DNA of 64,000 nucleotides from Novosphingobium beihaiense. Lineage in GTDB: Bacteria > Pseudomonadota > Alphaproteobacteria > Sphingomonadales > Sphingomonadaceae. Position 1 is the first letter of the stretch; the number at the start of each line of letters is the position of its first letter. The stretch spans positions 186,001 through 250,000 of the forward strand of contig NZ_JALHLG010000007.1 in assembly GCF_022832375.1 (NCBI RefSeq). The letters are read 5' to 3'. The notes under the pieces were generated by a model that saw nothing but the letters and a program-made list of their open reading frames with translations, had not been told where the DNA came from and did not search any database. Of this stretch, positions 29,188-36,828 are shown in pieces. The position numbers and the translations under genes are program-made.

Positions 29188-30119
29188 TGCGCCGTATCGT
29201 TCTGGGTTTCGCCGCGCTCTCAGCGCTCATCGCCACGCCCGCGCTGGCCGAGGAGCTGGATGCGACCCCGCGCACTGTGGTGATGACGGCTTACCGTCCC
29301 GAATGGAACGCGCTTGTCCATGCGGTTTCCGATCCGAAGGAATATACGCTCAACGGCGGCACCTATCTTACCGGCACGCTGGAGGGCAAACCGGTGCTGC
29401 TGATGCAGAGCGGCGTGTCGATGGTCAATGCGGCGATGAACACGCAGCTGGTGCTCGATCACTTTGCGGTGAAGCGGATCGTGTTCTCGGGCATCGCGGG
29501 CGGGGTCGATCCGCATCTTTCCATCGGCGACGTGGTCGTGGCTGAGGACTGGGGCCAGTATCTGGAAGTCAACTTCGCGCGCAAGGCGGGCAATGGCTGG
29601 CTCTCGCCCGAACCGGTGGACCCGAAGGCGCCCGCCAACTGGAACTTCATGTATCCGCGCGGCACCCGCGTCGGCAATGCGGACGAGGCGCCCGAGCGGC
29701 ACTATACCTTCAAAATGGATCCGCAGCTTCTCGCCGTCGCGCGCGAGATCGCGCCGAAAGTCGCCATGGAGCGCTGCGTGCCGCCATCGCCGCAGCAGTT
29801 GCCGGACAGCGAGCTGTGCCTGCACAAGGCGCCCAAGGTCGTCGTCGGCGGCACCGGGGTGAGCGCGGGCGTGTTCGCCGATAACGCGCAGTTCCGCGAA
29901 TATCTCTATGCGGCCTGGCACGCGCGCGTGCTCGACATGGAAAGCGGCGCCGTCGCGCAAGTGGCCTATGCCAACGAAGTGCCCACGATCATCTTCCGCA
30001 GCCTCTCCGATCTGGCGGGCGGCGACAAGGAGAAGAACATGGAGGATACCTTCGAGCATCTCGCCTCGGTGAATTCCGCCCATGTGGTGCGCGCGTTCCT
30101 GGCCGCGCTGCCGGACTGA
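29187..30119 (+). CDS. Exported MTA/SAH-nucleosidase-like (PNP superfamily) protein
   Basis: This 310-residue nucleoside phosphorylase/hydrolase-superfamily protein has a clear signal peptide (residues 1-21, ending PALA-EE). IVFSGIAGGVDPHLSIGDVV and MESGAVAQVAYANEVP are nucleosidase motifs. RSLSDLAGGD carries the Asp that protonates the purine. Export suggests it splits purine nucleosides or methylthioadenosine outside the cytoplasm. The TGATG overlap with the permease gene links cleavage to base uptake. The substrate range is inferred. Confidence 0.87.
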   Translation: MRRIVLGFAALSALIATPALAEELDATPRTVVMTAYRPEWNALVHAVSDPKEYTLNGGTYLTGTLEGKPVLLMQSGVSMVNAAMNTQLVLDHFAVKRIVFSGIAGGVDPHLSIGDVVVAEDWGQYLEVNFARKAGNGWLSPEPVDPKAPANWNFMYPRGTRVGNADEAPERHYTFKMDPQLLAVAREIAPKVAMERCVPPSPQQLPDSELCLHKAPKVVVGGTGVSAGVFADNAQFREYLYAAWHARVLDMESGAVAQVAYANEVPTIIFRSLSDLAGGDKEKNMEDTFEHLASVNSAHVVRAFLAALPD

Positions 30120-30130
30120 GGGGCGGGACG

Positions 30131-31708
30131 ATGAAGACGGTCACGGGCAACAACGGCATCGTCACCGCGCCGCACCACCTTGCCGCGCAAGTGGGGTGCG
30201 ATGTGCTGAAGGACGGCGGCACCGCCGTGGAAGCCTGCGTGGCCGTCGCGGCGGCGCTGGCGGTGGTCTATCCGCACATGACCGGGATCGGGGGGGACGG
30301 TTTCTGGGTGATCCGCGAGCCCGACGGGCGCGTGCACGGCATCCACGGCTGCGGCGGCGCGGCGCGCAAGGCGGACCTGGCGCTCTACGAAGGGCTGGAG
30401 GCAGTGCCCTATCGCGGGCCGCTGGCGGCCAATACCGTGGCGGGCACGATCTCCGGCTGGCAGGCCGCGCTGGCGGATGAAAGCTGCAAGCTGCCGCTGG
30501 AGCGCCTGCTGCGCGATGCGATCCGCTATGCGCAAGAGGGCGTTGCCGTCACGGCGGGCGGCGCGGGCATCGCCTCGGCCAAGGGCGGTGAACTGCGCGG
30601 GCAGCCCGGCGCCTACGCCGCGATTTTCGAACCCGAAGGCCGTCCGCTGGCCGAAGGCGATGTGCTGCGCCAGCCGCACCTGGCCGAAACGCTGCGCAAG
30701 CTGGCGGCTAACGGCCTCGACGATTTCTACCGGGGCGAACTCGCCGCGCTGATCGGCGCCGATCTGGAAGCGCTGGGCAGCCCCGTCTCGCACGAGGATC
30801 TGACCGCGCACCAGCCGAGCCGCCCGGCGCCGCTCCATGTGCCGATCACCGGCGCGCGGCTCTACAACAGCGCGCCGCCGACGCAGGGCTTCGCCTCGCT
30901 GCTGATCCTCGCGCTGTTCGACCGGCTGGCGGCGGATGCGCCCGAGGGCTTCGATCACGTCCACGGTCTGGTCGAGGCGACCAAGCAGGCGTTTCTGCTG
31001 CGCGATGCCCATGTCGGCGATCCGGCTTACACCGATTACGATTTCCAGTTCCTGCTCGATGATACGCAGGCGTTGAACAGCCTTGCGAGGCGCATCGATC
31101 CGGCAAAAGCACTGCCCTGGCCGCAGCCTTCGCAATGGGGCGACACCTGCTGGTTCGGCGCGGCCGACGATGCGGGCCGGGTGGTGAGCTGCATCCAGTC
31201 CACCTATTTCGAATTCGGCTCGGGCCTTGTCCTGCCGCGCACCGGGATCACCTGGCAGAACCGGGGCAGCTCGTTCCGCTTGGCCAAGGACGGCTGGAAC
31301 GCGTTGAAGCCCGGCCGCAAGCCCTTCCACACGCTGAACCCGGCGCTGGCGGTGTTCGAGGATGGCCGGGTGATGGCCTACGGCACCATGGGCGGCGAAG
31401 GCCAGCCGCAGACGCAGGCTGCACTGTTCAGCCGCTATGCCCGCTTCGGCGCGGACTTGCAGGAGGCGATCAGTGCCCCCCGCTGGCTGCTGGGCCGGAC
31501 ATGGGGCGAACAGTCCACCACGCTCAAGCTGGAAGATGGCTTCGACAAAGCGCTCTACGCGCAGCTTGCCGAAGCCGGGCACGACGTGGAGCGCGTGGGC
31601 CCGTTGACGGCGACGATGGGGCATGCCGGCGCCATGGTACGTTTGGCAGACGGTTCCTTCGAAGGCGCCACCGATCCGCGCAGCGATGGAGGCGTGGCCG
31701 GATGGTGA
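30131..31708 (+). CDS. hpxW: Oxamate amidohydrolase-like (gamma-glutamyltransferase fold)
   Basis: This 525-residue Ntn-hydrolase of the gamma-glutamyltransferase family has the autocleavage site in GDTCWFGAADDAG, with Thr339 as predicted nucleophile, and SCIQSTYFEFGSG lines the pocket. No signal peptide is visible, unlike periplasmic Ggt. Klebsiella HpxW, of the same family and in an operon with HpxX, HpxY and HpxZ, is an oxamate amidohydrolase giving oxalate and ammonia. All three partners occur in this locus, so the same role is likely. A YwrD-like transferase is the alternative. Confidence 0.85.
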   Translation: MKTVTGNNGIVTAPHHLAAQVGCDVLKDGGTAVEACVAVAAALAVVYPHMTGIGGDGFWVIREPDGRVHGIHGCGGAARKADLALYEGLEAVPYRGPLAANTVAGTISGWQAALADESCKLPLERLLRDAIRYAQEGVAVTAGGAGIASAKGGELRGQPGAYAAIFEPEGRPLAEGDVLRQPHLAETLRKLAANGLDDFYRGELAALIGADLEALGSPVSHEDLTAHQPSRPAPLHVPITGARLYNSAPPTQGFASLLILALFDRLAADAPEGFDHVHGLVEATKQAFLLRDAHVGDPAYTDYDFQFLLDDTQALNSLARRIDPAKALPWPQPSQWGDTCWFGAADDAGRVVSCIQSTYFEFGSGLVLPRTGITWQNRGSSFRLAKDGWNALKPGRKPFHTLNPALAVFEDGRVMAYGTMGGEGQPQTQAALFSRYARFGADLQEAISAPRWLLGRTWGEQSTTLKLEDGFDKALYAQLAEAGHDVERVGPLTATMGHAGAMVRLADGSFEGATDPRSDGGVAGW

Positions 31709-31719
31709 TGATAGTCCCA

Positions 31720-31895
31720 GCTCCCTCCCCCTTGATGGGGGAGGGATACGAAGGCTTGGCCGCGAAGCGGTCTAGCCGCAGTTGGGAAGGGGTGAGAGGG
31801 CGTGCGCGCTCCGCCTTCACCCCCATCCAAGCTTCGCTAGCGCCTCTCGGCGCAAGCTGCGCTATCCTTCCCCCATCGAGGGGGAAGGGAGGGCT
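31720..31895. repeat. Palindromic repeat family E
   Basis: A 176-bp element with CTCCCTCCCCCTTGATGGGG at the left and ATCGAGGGGGAAGGGAGGG at the right. Inner arms include GTGAGAGGGCG and CGCCTTCACCCCC. Its right end supplies the purine-rich Shine-Dalgarno of the following hydrolase gene. Confidence 0.8.
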
Positions 31896-31898
31896 GGC

Positions 31899-33227
31899 AT
31901 GACGCCTGATCTGCCCCCCGGCGGTGCGCGCGCCGTGGCGCGCTGCGATGCGCTGGGCGTGGCGCCTTACAGCGACATGGCGGAGGGGCTTTTCCGCGCT
32001 TACCTGACGCCCGCCTATGCCGCCGCGCAGGAGGCCGTTGCGGGCTGGATGGAACAGGCGGGCATGACCGTGCGCCGCGATGCCGCCGCCAATCTGCTGG
32101 GCCGCTATGAAGGTGCCGAGCCCGACGCGCCCGCGCTGGTGATCGGCAGCCACCTCGACAGCGTGCGCGATGGCGGGCGCTATGACGGGCCGCTCGGGAT
32201 CATGCTCGGCATCGAATGTGTGGCCGTACTCCATGCAGAGGGGCGCCGCTTGTCGTTCCCGATCGAAATCTATGCTTTTGGCGACGAGGAAGGTTCGCGC
32301 TTTCCAGCCGCGATGCTAACCAGCCGCGCGGTGGCAGGCACCCTCGATGCCGCCGCGCTGGATATCGCGGATGCAGATGGCGTTACGCTGGATCAGGCCC
32401 TTACGTCCGTTCGTGTCGAGCGAAGTCGAGACATCTGCGCCCAACGTGTCTCGACTTCGCTCGACACGAACGGAGGGGGTGTTGCGGAATATCTTACGGC
32501 CGCCCGGGAACCCGGTTCCATCCGCGCCTACCTCGAAGCGCACATCGAGCAGGGCCCCGTGCTCGAAGCCGACGGTCTTGCCGTGGGGACCGTCACTGGC
32601 ATTGCCGCGCAATTGCGCTATGCCGTCACGGTAAAGGGCATGGCCGGGCACGCAGGCACCACCGCGATGCGTCTGCGCCGTGATCCGCTGGCCGGGGCCG
32701 CCGCCATGGTGCTCGCCGTGGAGCAGACCACGCGCGGAGACGATTCCGATGCCGTCGCCACCGTGGGCACGATCGAGGCGCGGCCCGGCGCCGCCAATGT
32801 CATCCCCGGCGAAGTGCATTTTACCATCGATGTTCGTTCGGGCGCAGAGGAACGGCGCAACGCGGTAGCCGAAGCGATCCTCGTGCGCCTTAAGGAAATC
32901 GCCACGGCACGCGAGCTCGATCTTGCCGTCGAACGCATCCACGACCTGCCCGCCAGCCCCTGCGATCCCGCATTGATGGACGTGATGGACGAGGCCCTGG
33001 CCGCCGCCGGGCAGCCGGTGCGCCGCCTGGTCTCGGGCGCGGGACACGATGCCATGAACATGGCCGGGCTTTGCCCCACCGCGATGCTGTTCATCCGCTG
33101 CGAGGACGGCGTCAGCCACAATCCCGCCGAGCATGTCGAACCCGAAGACGCGGACATCGCGCTTCGGGTCATGCTCGGCTTCATCGAGCGCTTGGGAGCG
33201 CGCGCCGGAGACCGCAATGCCGCCTGA
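31899..33227 (+). CDS. hpxK: Allantoate amidohydrolase (M20 / carbamoylase family), HpxK/AllC-like
   Basis: This 442-residue binuclear-metal hydrolase converts allantoate to ureidoglycine, CO2 and ammonia. Metal-site motifs are GSHLDSVRDGGRYDGPLG, FGDEEGSRF and AHIEQGPVLE; SGAGHDAMNMA is near the C-terminus. About 25 residues (170-194, including VRVERSRD and STSLDTNG) are encoded by an in-frame family C palindromic repeat between the catalytic part and the AHIEQGP segment. The ATG uses a ribosome-binding site inside repeat E. It overlaps pucG by 11 bp. Other carbamoylases share the fold; context favours allantoate. Confidence 0.9.
   Translation: MTPDLPPGGARAVARCDALGVAPYSDMAEGLFRAYLTPAYAAAQEAVAGWMEQAGMTVRRDAAANLLGRYEGAEPDAPALVIGSHLDSVRDGGRYDGPLGIMLGIECVAVLHAEGRRLSFPIEIYAFGDEEGSRFPAAMLTSRAVAGTLDAAALDIADADGVTLDQALTSVRVERSRDICAQRVSTSLDTNGGGVAEYLTAAREPGSIRAYLEAHIEQGPVLEADGLAVGTVTGIAAQLRYAVTVKGMAGHAGTTAMRLRRDPLAGAAAMVLAVEQTTRGDDSDAVATVGTIEARPGAANVIPGEVHFTIDVRSGAEERRNAVAEAILVRLKEIATARELDLAVERIHDLPASPCDPALMDVMDEALAAAGQPVRRLVSGAGHDAMNMAGLCPTAMLFIRCEDGVSHNPAEHVEPEDADIALRVMLGFIERLGARAGDRNAA
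32406..32474. repeat. Palindromic repeat family C (C1), inside a coding region
   Basis: The arms CGTTCGTGTCGAGCGAAGTC and GACTTCGCTCGACACGAACG form a near-perfect stem of about 25 bp. It is in frame within the allantoate amidohydrolase gene. A second copy is intergenic at 55628-55701. Confidence 0.92.
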
Positions 33228-34482
33228 ACTGGACCCCATGCTCTTCGGCGAGATCGATCCGCCCCAGCGCCTGCTGATGGGCCCGGGCCCGATCAATGCC
33301 CACCCTCGCGTGCTGCGCGCGATGAGTGCGGACCTGCTGGGGCAGTTCGACCCGGAAATGACCGCGTTCATGAATCAGGTCATGGCGCTCTACCGCCCGA
33401 TCTTCGGCACGGCGAACGAGTGGACGATGCTGATCGACGGCACCGCGCGTGCCGGGATCGAGGCGGCGCTGGTCTCCATGGTGGCGCCGGGCGACACCGT
33501 GCTGGTGGTGAACTTCGGCCGCTTCGGCCTGCTGCTGACCGAAATCCTCACTCGCATCGGCGCGCGGATCGAGACGGTGGACGCGCCCTGGGGCGAAATC
33601 GTGCCGATGGAGGCGATTGCCGCCGCGATCCACCGCTCCTCGCCGCATCTGGTCGCGACGATCCATGGCGATACCTCGACCACGATGGCCCAGCCGCTCG
33701 AAGGCTTCGGCGATCTGTGCAAGGCTGCGGGGGCGCTCAGCTATGTCGATGCCACGGCGACCATCGGCGGCATGGAACTGGCGGCGGACCGCTGGGGTGT
33801 CGATGTGGTGACGGGCGGTTTGCAGAAATGCCTTGGCGGCCCTTCCGGCTCGGCCCCGATCACGATTTCGGACCGGGCCGCCGAACACATCTTTTCCCGC
33901 CGCCATGTCGAGGCAGGCATCCGCATGGATGGTCTTTCGGACGGGCAGGGGCCGCGCATCGGTTCCAACTATTTCGATCTCGCCATGATCATGGATTACT
34001 GGTCGGAAAAGCGCCTCAACCACCATACCGAGGCGACCTCGATGCTCTACGCCGCTCGCGAATGCGCCCGCATCGCGCTGGGCGAGGGGCTGGAGGCGCG
34101 CTATGCCCGCCATGCCAGCGCGGGTCGGGCGATGACCGCGGGCCTGCGCGCGATGGGTCTCACCGTGTTCGGCGACGATGCCCACCGCATGACCAATGTG
34201 ACCGGCGTGTACATTCCCGAAAGCGTCGATGGCGAAGCGGTGCGGCGGGCCATGCGCGAACTGTTCGAGATCGAGATCGGCACCGCTTTCGGCCCGTTGC
34301 AGGGCAAGATCTGGCGCCTTGGCGCGATGGGCTACAACGCGATGAAGCACAAAGTGCTGCTGACGCTGGCGGCGCTGGAAGCGTGCCTGCGGATGCAGGG
34401 CTTTGCGCTGCCGCTGGGCGAAGCGGTGCCTGCGGCGATGGAGGCGTGGGCCCTTCGGCAAGCTCAGGATGAGCGGGTATGA
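33217..34482 (+). CDS. pucG: (S)-ureidoglycine-glyoxylate aminotransferase
   Basis: This 421-residue PLP class V aminotransferase has Lys204 in TGGLQKCLGGPSG as the Schiff-base lysine, and LLMGPGPINAHPRVL is the typical N-terminal segment. In this context it would convert ureidoglycine and glyoxylate to oxalurate and glycine, feeding HpxXYZ and HpxW. Serine- or alanine-glyoxylate transaminases are close relatives. The final residues LRQAQDERV and the region of the stop codon come from an arm of a family B repeat. The ATG at 33217 overlaps the preceding gene. Confidence 0.9.
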   Translation: MPPELDPMLFGEIDPPQRLLMGPGPINAHPRVLRAMSADLLGQFDPEMTAFMNQVMALYRPIFGTANEWTMLIDGTARAGIEAALVSMVAPGDTVLVVNFGRFGLLLTEILTRIGARIETVDAPWGEIVPMEAIAAAIHRSSPHLVATIHGDTSTTMAQPLEGFGDLCKAAGALSYVDATATIGGMELAADRWGVDVVTGGLQKCLGGPSGSAPITISDRAAEHIFSRRHVEAGIRMDGLSDGQGPRIGSNYFDLAMIMDYWSEKRLNHHTEATSMLYAARECARIALGEGLEARYARHASAGRAMTAGLRAMGLTVFGDDAHRMTNVTGVYIPESVDGEAVRRAMRELFEIEIGTAFGPLQGKIWRLGAMGYNAMKHKVLLTLAALEACLRMQGFALPLGEAVPAAMEAWALRQAQDERV

Positions 34483-34586
34483 GCACGGCGCAGACATCGC
34501 GTGCCCGGCAGGGGCTTCGACAAGCTCAGCCTGAGCGGAACTTGTGGTTGCCCCAAACCCCGCTCGTCCTGAGCTTGTCGAAGGAC
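34450..34586. repeat. Cluster of three family B repeat arms (B4)
   Basis: CCTTCGGCAAGCTCAGGATG (34451-34470) lies in the end of pucG. CTTCGACAAGCTCAGCCTGA (34515-34534) and the inverted arm CGCTCGTCCTGAGCTTGTCG (34561-34580) are intergenic. The first two are direct and the third is inverted. Confidence 0.88.
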
Positions 34587-34615
34587 GCTGGCGCGGCGTG
34601 CGAAGGGCTTCACGT

Positions 34616-35509
34616 ATGACCCCCCGCGATCTCACCGGCTACGGCCAGACTCCGCCCGACCCGCAGTGGCCCGGCGGCGCGCGCGTGGCCGTGCAGTTCG
34701 TCATCAATTACGAGGAAGGCGCGGAAAACTCCGTCCTCAATGGCGACAAGGGCTCCGAGGCGTTCCTGTCCGAAATGGTCGGTGCGGGCAGCCATCCGGA
34801 TCGGGCCATGGCGATGGAAAGCCTCTACGAATATGGCAGCCGCGCCGGGTTCTGGCGCCTGCACCGCCTGTTCACCGAACGCGGGCTTCCGGTCTCGGTT
34901 TTCGGCGTGGCCAAGGCGATGGAGATGAACCCGGAAGCGGTCGCGGCGATGCTTGCGGCCGATTGGGAGATCGCCAGCCACGGGCTGCGCTGGATCGATT
35001 ATCAATACGTCCTGGAAGAGGTGGAACGCGCCCACATCGCCGAGGCTATCGCGCTGCACGAGAAGCTCACCGGTTCGCGCCCGCTCGGCTGGTATCAGGG
35101 GCGCACTTCGCCCAACACCGCACGGCTCGTCGCCGAAGAGGGCGGGTTTCTCTACGATGCAGACAGCTATGCCGACGATCTGCCCTATTGGGACAGCAAG
35201 TACGGCAAACCGCAGTTGATCGTGCCCTACACGCTCGATGTGAACGACATGAAGATCGTCGCGCTCAATGGCTTTACCGAGGGCGAGCAGTTCTTCCGCC
35301 ACATGCGCGATACGTTCGACCAGCTTTGCGAGGAAGGCGGGCGGATGATGTCGGTAGGGCTGCACGCCCGCATTGCCGGCAAACCCGGCCGCGCGCGCTG
35401 GCTCGCGCGGTTCCTCGATCACGTTATGGAGAGCGGCGATGCCTGGGTGGCCCGCCGCATCGATATCGCCCGCCACTGGATGGAGGTACACCCCTATGCC
35501 GGGTCTTGA
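34616..35509 (+). CDS. puuE: Allantoinase, PuuE (polysaccharide-deacetylase-like) type
   Basis: This 297-residue cofactor-independent allantoinase hydrolyses allantoin to allantoate. FVINYEEGAENSVLNGD at the start, EIASHGLRWIDYQ, and WYQGRTSPNTARLVAEEGG are diagnostic of PuuE within the NodB-like fold. It is unrelated to the metal-dependent amidohydrolase allantoinases. The ATG at 34616 gives MTPRDLTGYG. It sits between family B and family F repeats and is co-directional with all purine genes. Confidence 0.94.
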   Translation: MTPRDLTGYGQTPPDPQWPGGARVAVQFVINYEEGAENSVLNGDKGSEAFLSEMVGAGSHPDRAMAMESLYEYGSRAGFWRLHRLFTERGLPVSVFGVAKAMEMNPEAVAAMLAADWEIASHGLRWIDYQYVLEEVERAHIAEAIALHEKLTGSRPLGWYQGRTSPNTARLVAEEGGFLYDADSYADDLPYWDSKYGKPQLIVPYTLDVNDMKIVALNGFTEGEQFFRHMRDTFDQLCEEGGRMMSVGLHARIAGKPGRARWLARFLDHVMESGDAWVARRIDIARHWMEVHPYAGS

Positions 35510-35524
35510 TGAGTCCAACCCCAT

Positions 35525-35620
35525 CCTCGTCATCCCCGCGCAGGCGGGGATCCCGCTTTTCTTCTTCGAGGTTGCCTTCGAGCACAACAAGCGGGGCCCC
35601 CGCCTGCGCGGGGGCGACGG
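35525..35620. repeat. Palindromic repeat family F
   Basis: The arms CGTCATCCCCGCGCAGGCGG and CCCGCCTGCGCGGGGGCGAC are separated by about 50 nt. The copy is intergenic between puuE and hpxZ. This type of repeat is widespread in alphaproteobacteria and other GC-rich genomes. Confidence 0.85.
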
Positions 35621-35656
35621 TGCGTTTTCTGATATGTGCTGCCAGGGAGTGATGGC

Positions 35657-36037
35657 ATGAAAATCGACGATCCCGTCCTCCACGCCGAGATGACCGAGGC
35701 GTTCTACGAATACGAACGCGCGCTGATGGAAGATGACATCGCGGCGATGGACACGCTGTTCCACGATGCCCCCACCACCAACCGTTTCGGCGTGGGCGAG
35801 GTACTCTATGGCATCGAGGAAATCCGTGAGTTCCGCAAGGGACGCGGCGGTTCTCCGCAGCGCAAGCTCGGCAAAGTTGCGATCACGGTTTACGGCGACA
35901 ATTTCGCCACCGCCGATGCCGAATTCTTCCGTGAGGGTTCCGACCGGCGCGGGCGGCAGACGCAGGCCTGGGTGAAGTTCGAGGACGGTTGGAAAGTCGT
36001 CTCCGCGCACGTCAGCCTGGAGGGGAATACCCACTGA
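35657..36037 (+). CDS. hpxZ: HpxZ/AtzH-like protein (DUF3225)
   Basis: This 126-residue SnoaL/NTF2-like protein matches DUF3225; NRFGVGEVLYGIEEIREFRKGR and GRQTQAWVKFEDGWKVVSAHVS are typical. AtzH relatives of this family accompany AtzE/AtzG, and Klebsiella HpxZ accompanies HpxW-Y. It completes the hpxWXYZ set in this operon, although here it is separated from the others. AGGGAGTG precedes the ATG at 35657, and the stop overlaps uraD (TGATGA). Its exact biochemical role is unknown. Confidence 0.87.
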   Translation: MKIDDPVLHAEMTEAFYEYERALMEDDIAAMDTLFHDAPTTNRFGVGEVLYGIEEIREFRKGRGGSPQRKLGKVAITVYGDNFATADAEFFREGSDRRGRQTQAWVKFEDGWKVVSAHVSLEGNTH

Positions 36038-36495
36038 TGACGGCGTTGTTCGAACACAGCCCCTGGGTGGAGGAACGCGCTGATGCGCAGCCTTCCAGCG
36101 GCGACCGGTACGCCGATCTGATGGCGGTGGTGCATGACGCTACGCCCGAAGAACAGCTGGCCCTGATCCGCGCCCACCCGGAACTGGCGGGCAAGGCGGC
36201 GATCGACAAGACGCTGACCGAGGCCAGCGCCGCTGAACAGGCGAGCGCCGGGCTCGATCGCCTGACGCCTGAAGAGTTCGAACAGTTCCACAGGCTGAAT
36301 GCCGCCTATCGCGACAAGTTCGGCTTCCCCTTCATCATCTGCGTGCGCCTGACTGACAAGGCAGGCATTCTGGCCGCCATGCAAGCCCGCCTCGCCAACG
36401 ACAGCGAGACGGAAGTGGCAACGGCCATCGGGCAGATCGGCGAAATCGTCCGGCTTCGCCTGGAGGATCAGGGGCTGGAGGATCAGGGCGCATGA
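36037..36495 (+). CDS. uraD: OHCU decarboxylase
   Basis: This 152-residue 2-oxo-4-hydroxy-4-carboxy-5-ureidoimidazoline decarboxylase produces (S)-allantoin. RAHPELAGKAA contains the catalytic His, and FHRLNAAYRDKFGFPFIICVR is the second family motif. The ATG at 36037 shares its A with the hpxZ stop. The stop overlaps uraH (ATGA). The C-terminus ends in a tandem duplication, LEDQGLEDQGA, from a short direct DNA repeat. Confidence 0.95.
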   Translation: MTALFEHSPWVEERADAQPSSGDRYADLMAVVHDATPEEQLALIRAHPELAGKAAIDKTLTEASAAEQASAGLDRLTPEEFEQFHRLNAAYRDKFGFPFIICVRLTDKAGILAAMQARLANDSETEVATAIGQIGEIVRLRLEDQGLEDQGA

Positions 36496-36827
36496 ACACG
36501 CTTTCGACCCATGTTCTCGACACCATGCACGGGCGGCCCGCCGCGGGGCTTGCGCTCGTGCTGTCAGGCCCGGACGGCGAGATCGCGCGCGGCGAGACCA
36601 ATGCCGACGGGCGCTGCCCCGATCTCGTGTCTGGCCCGCTCGCGCCGGGGCGCTATGCGCTGCGTTTCAGGGTGGCGGACTATTTCCGCGCGGCGGGCGT
36701 GGAGCTTCCCGATCCGCCGTTTCTGGACACCGTGACCATCGACTTCGGCATGGCGGAAGGCGGCGGGCATTATCACGTGCCGCTGCTCGTCTCGCCCTAT
36801 TCCTATTCGACTTACCGGGGCAGTTGA
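36492..36827 (+). CDS. uraH: 5-hydroxyisourate hydrolase (transthyretin-like)
   Basis: This 111-residue transthyretin-fold enzyme opens 5-hydroxyisourate to OHCU. The catalytic His of LSTHVLD, the Arg of TNADGR and the second His of HYHVPLLVSP are present. The C-terminus YSTYRGS is the invariant family signature. It is coupled by ATGA to uraD and followed after one base by puuD, so the three steps from urate to allantoin are encoded contiguously in reverse order. Confidence 0.97.
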   Translation: MNTLSTHVLDTMHGRPAAGLALVLSGPDGEIARGETNADGRCPDLVSGPLAPGRYALRFRVADYFRAAGVELPDPPFLDTVTIDFGMAEGGGHYHVPLLVSPYSYSTYRGS

Positions 36828-36828
36828 T

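Noticed and set aside
27540..30119. An 859-codon frame beginning inside hpxY and ending with the nucleosidase
   Set aside because: Only its last third is real (the nucleosidase from 29187). The rest is an out-of-frame shadow of hpxY and the permease.
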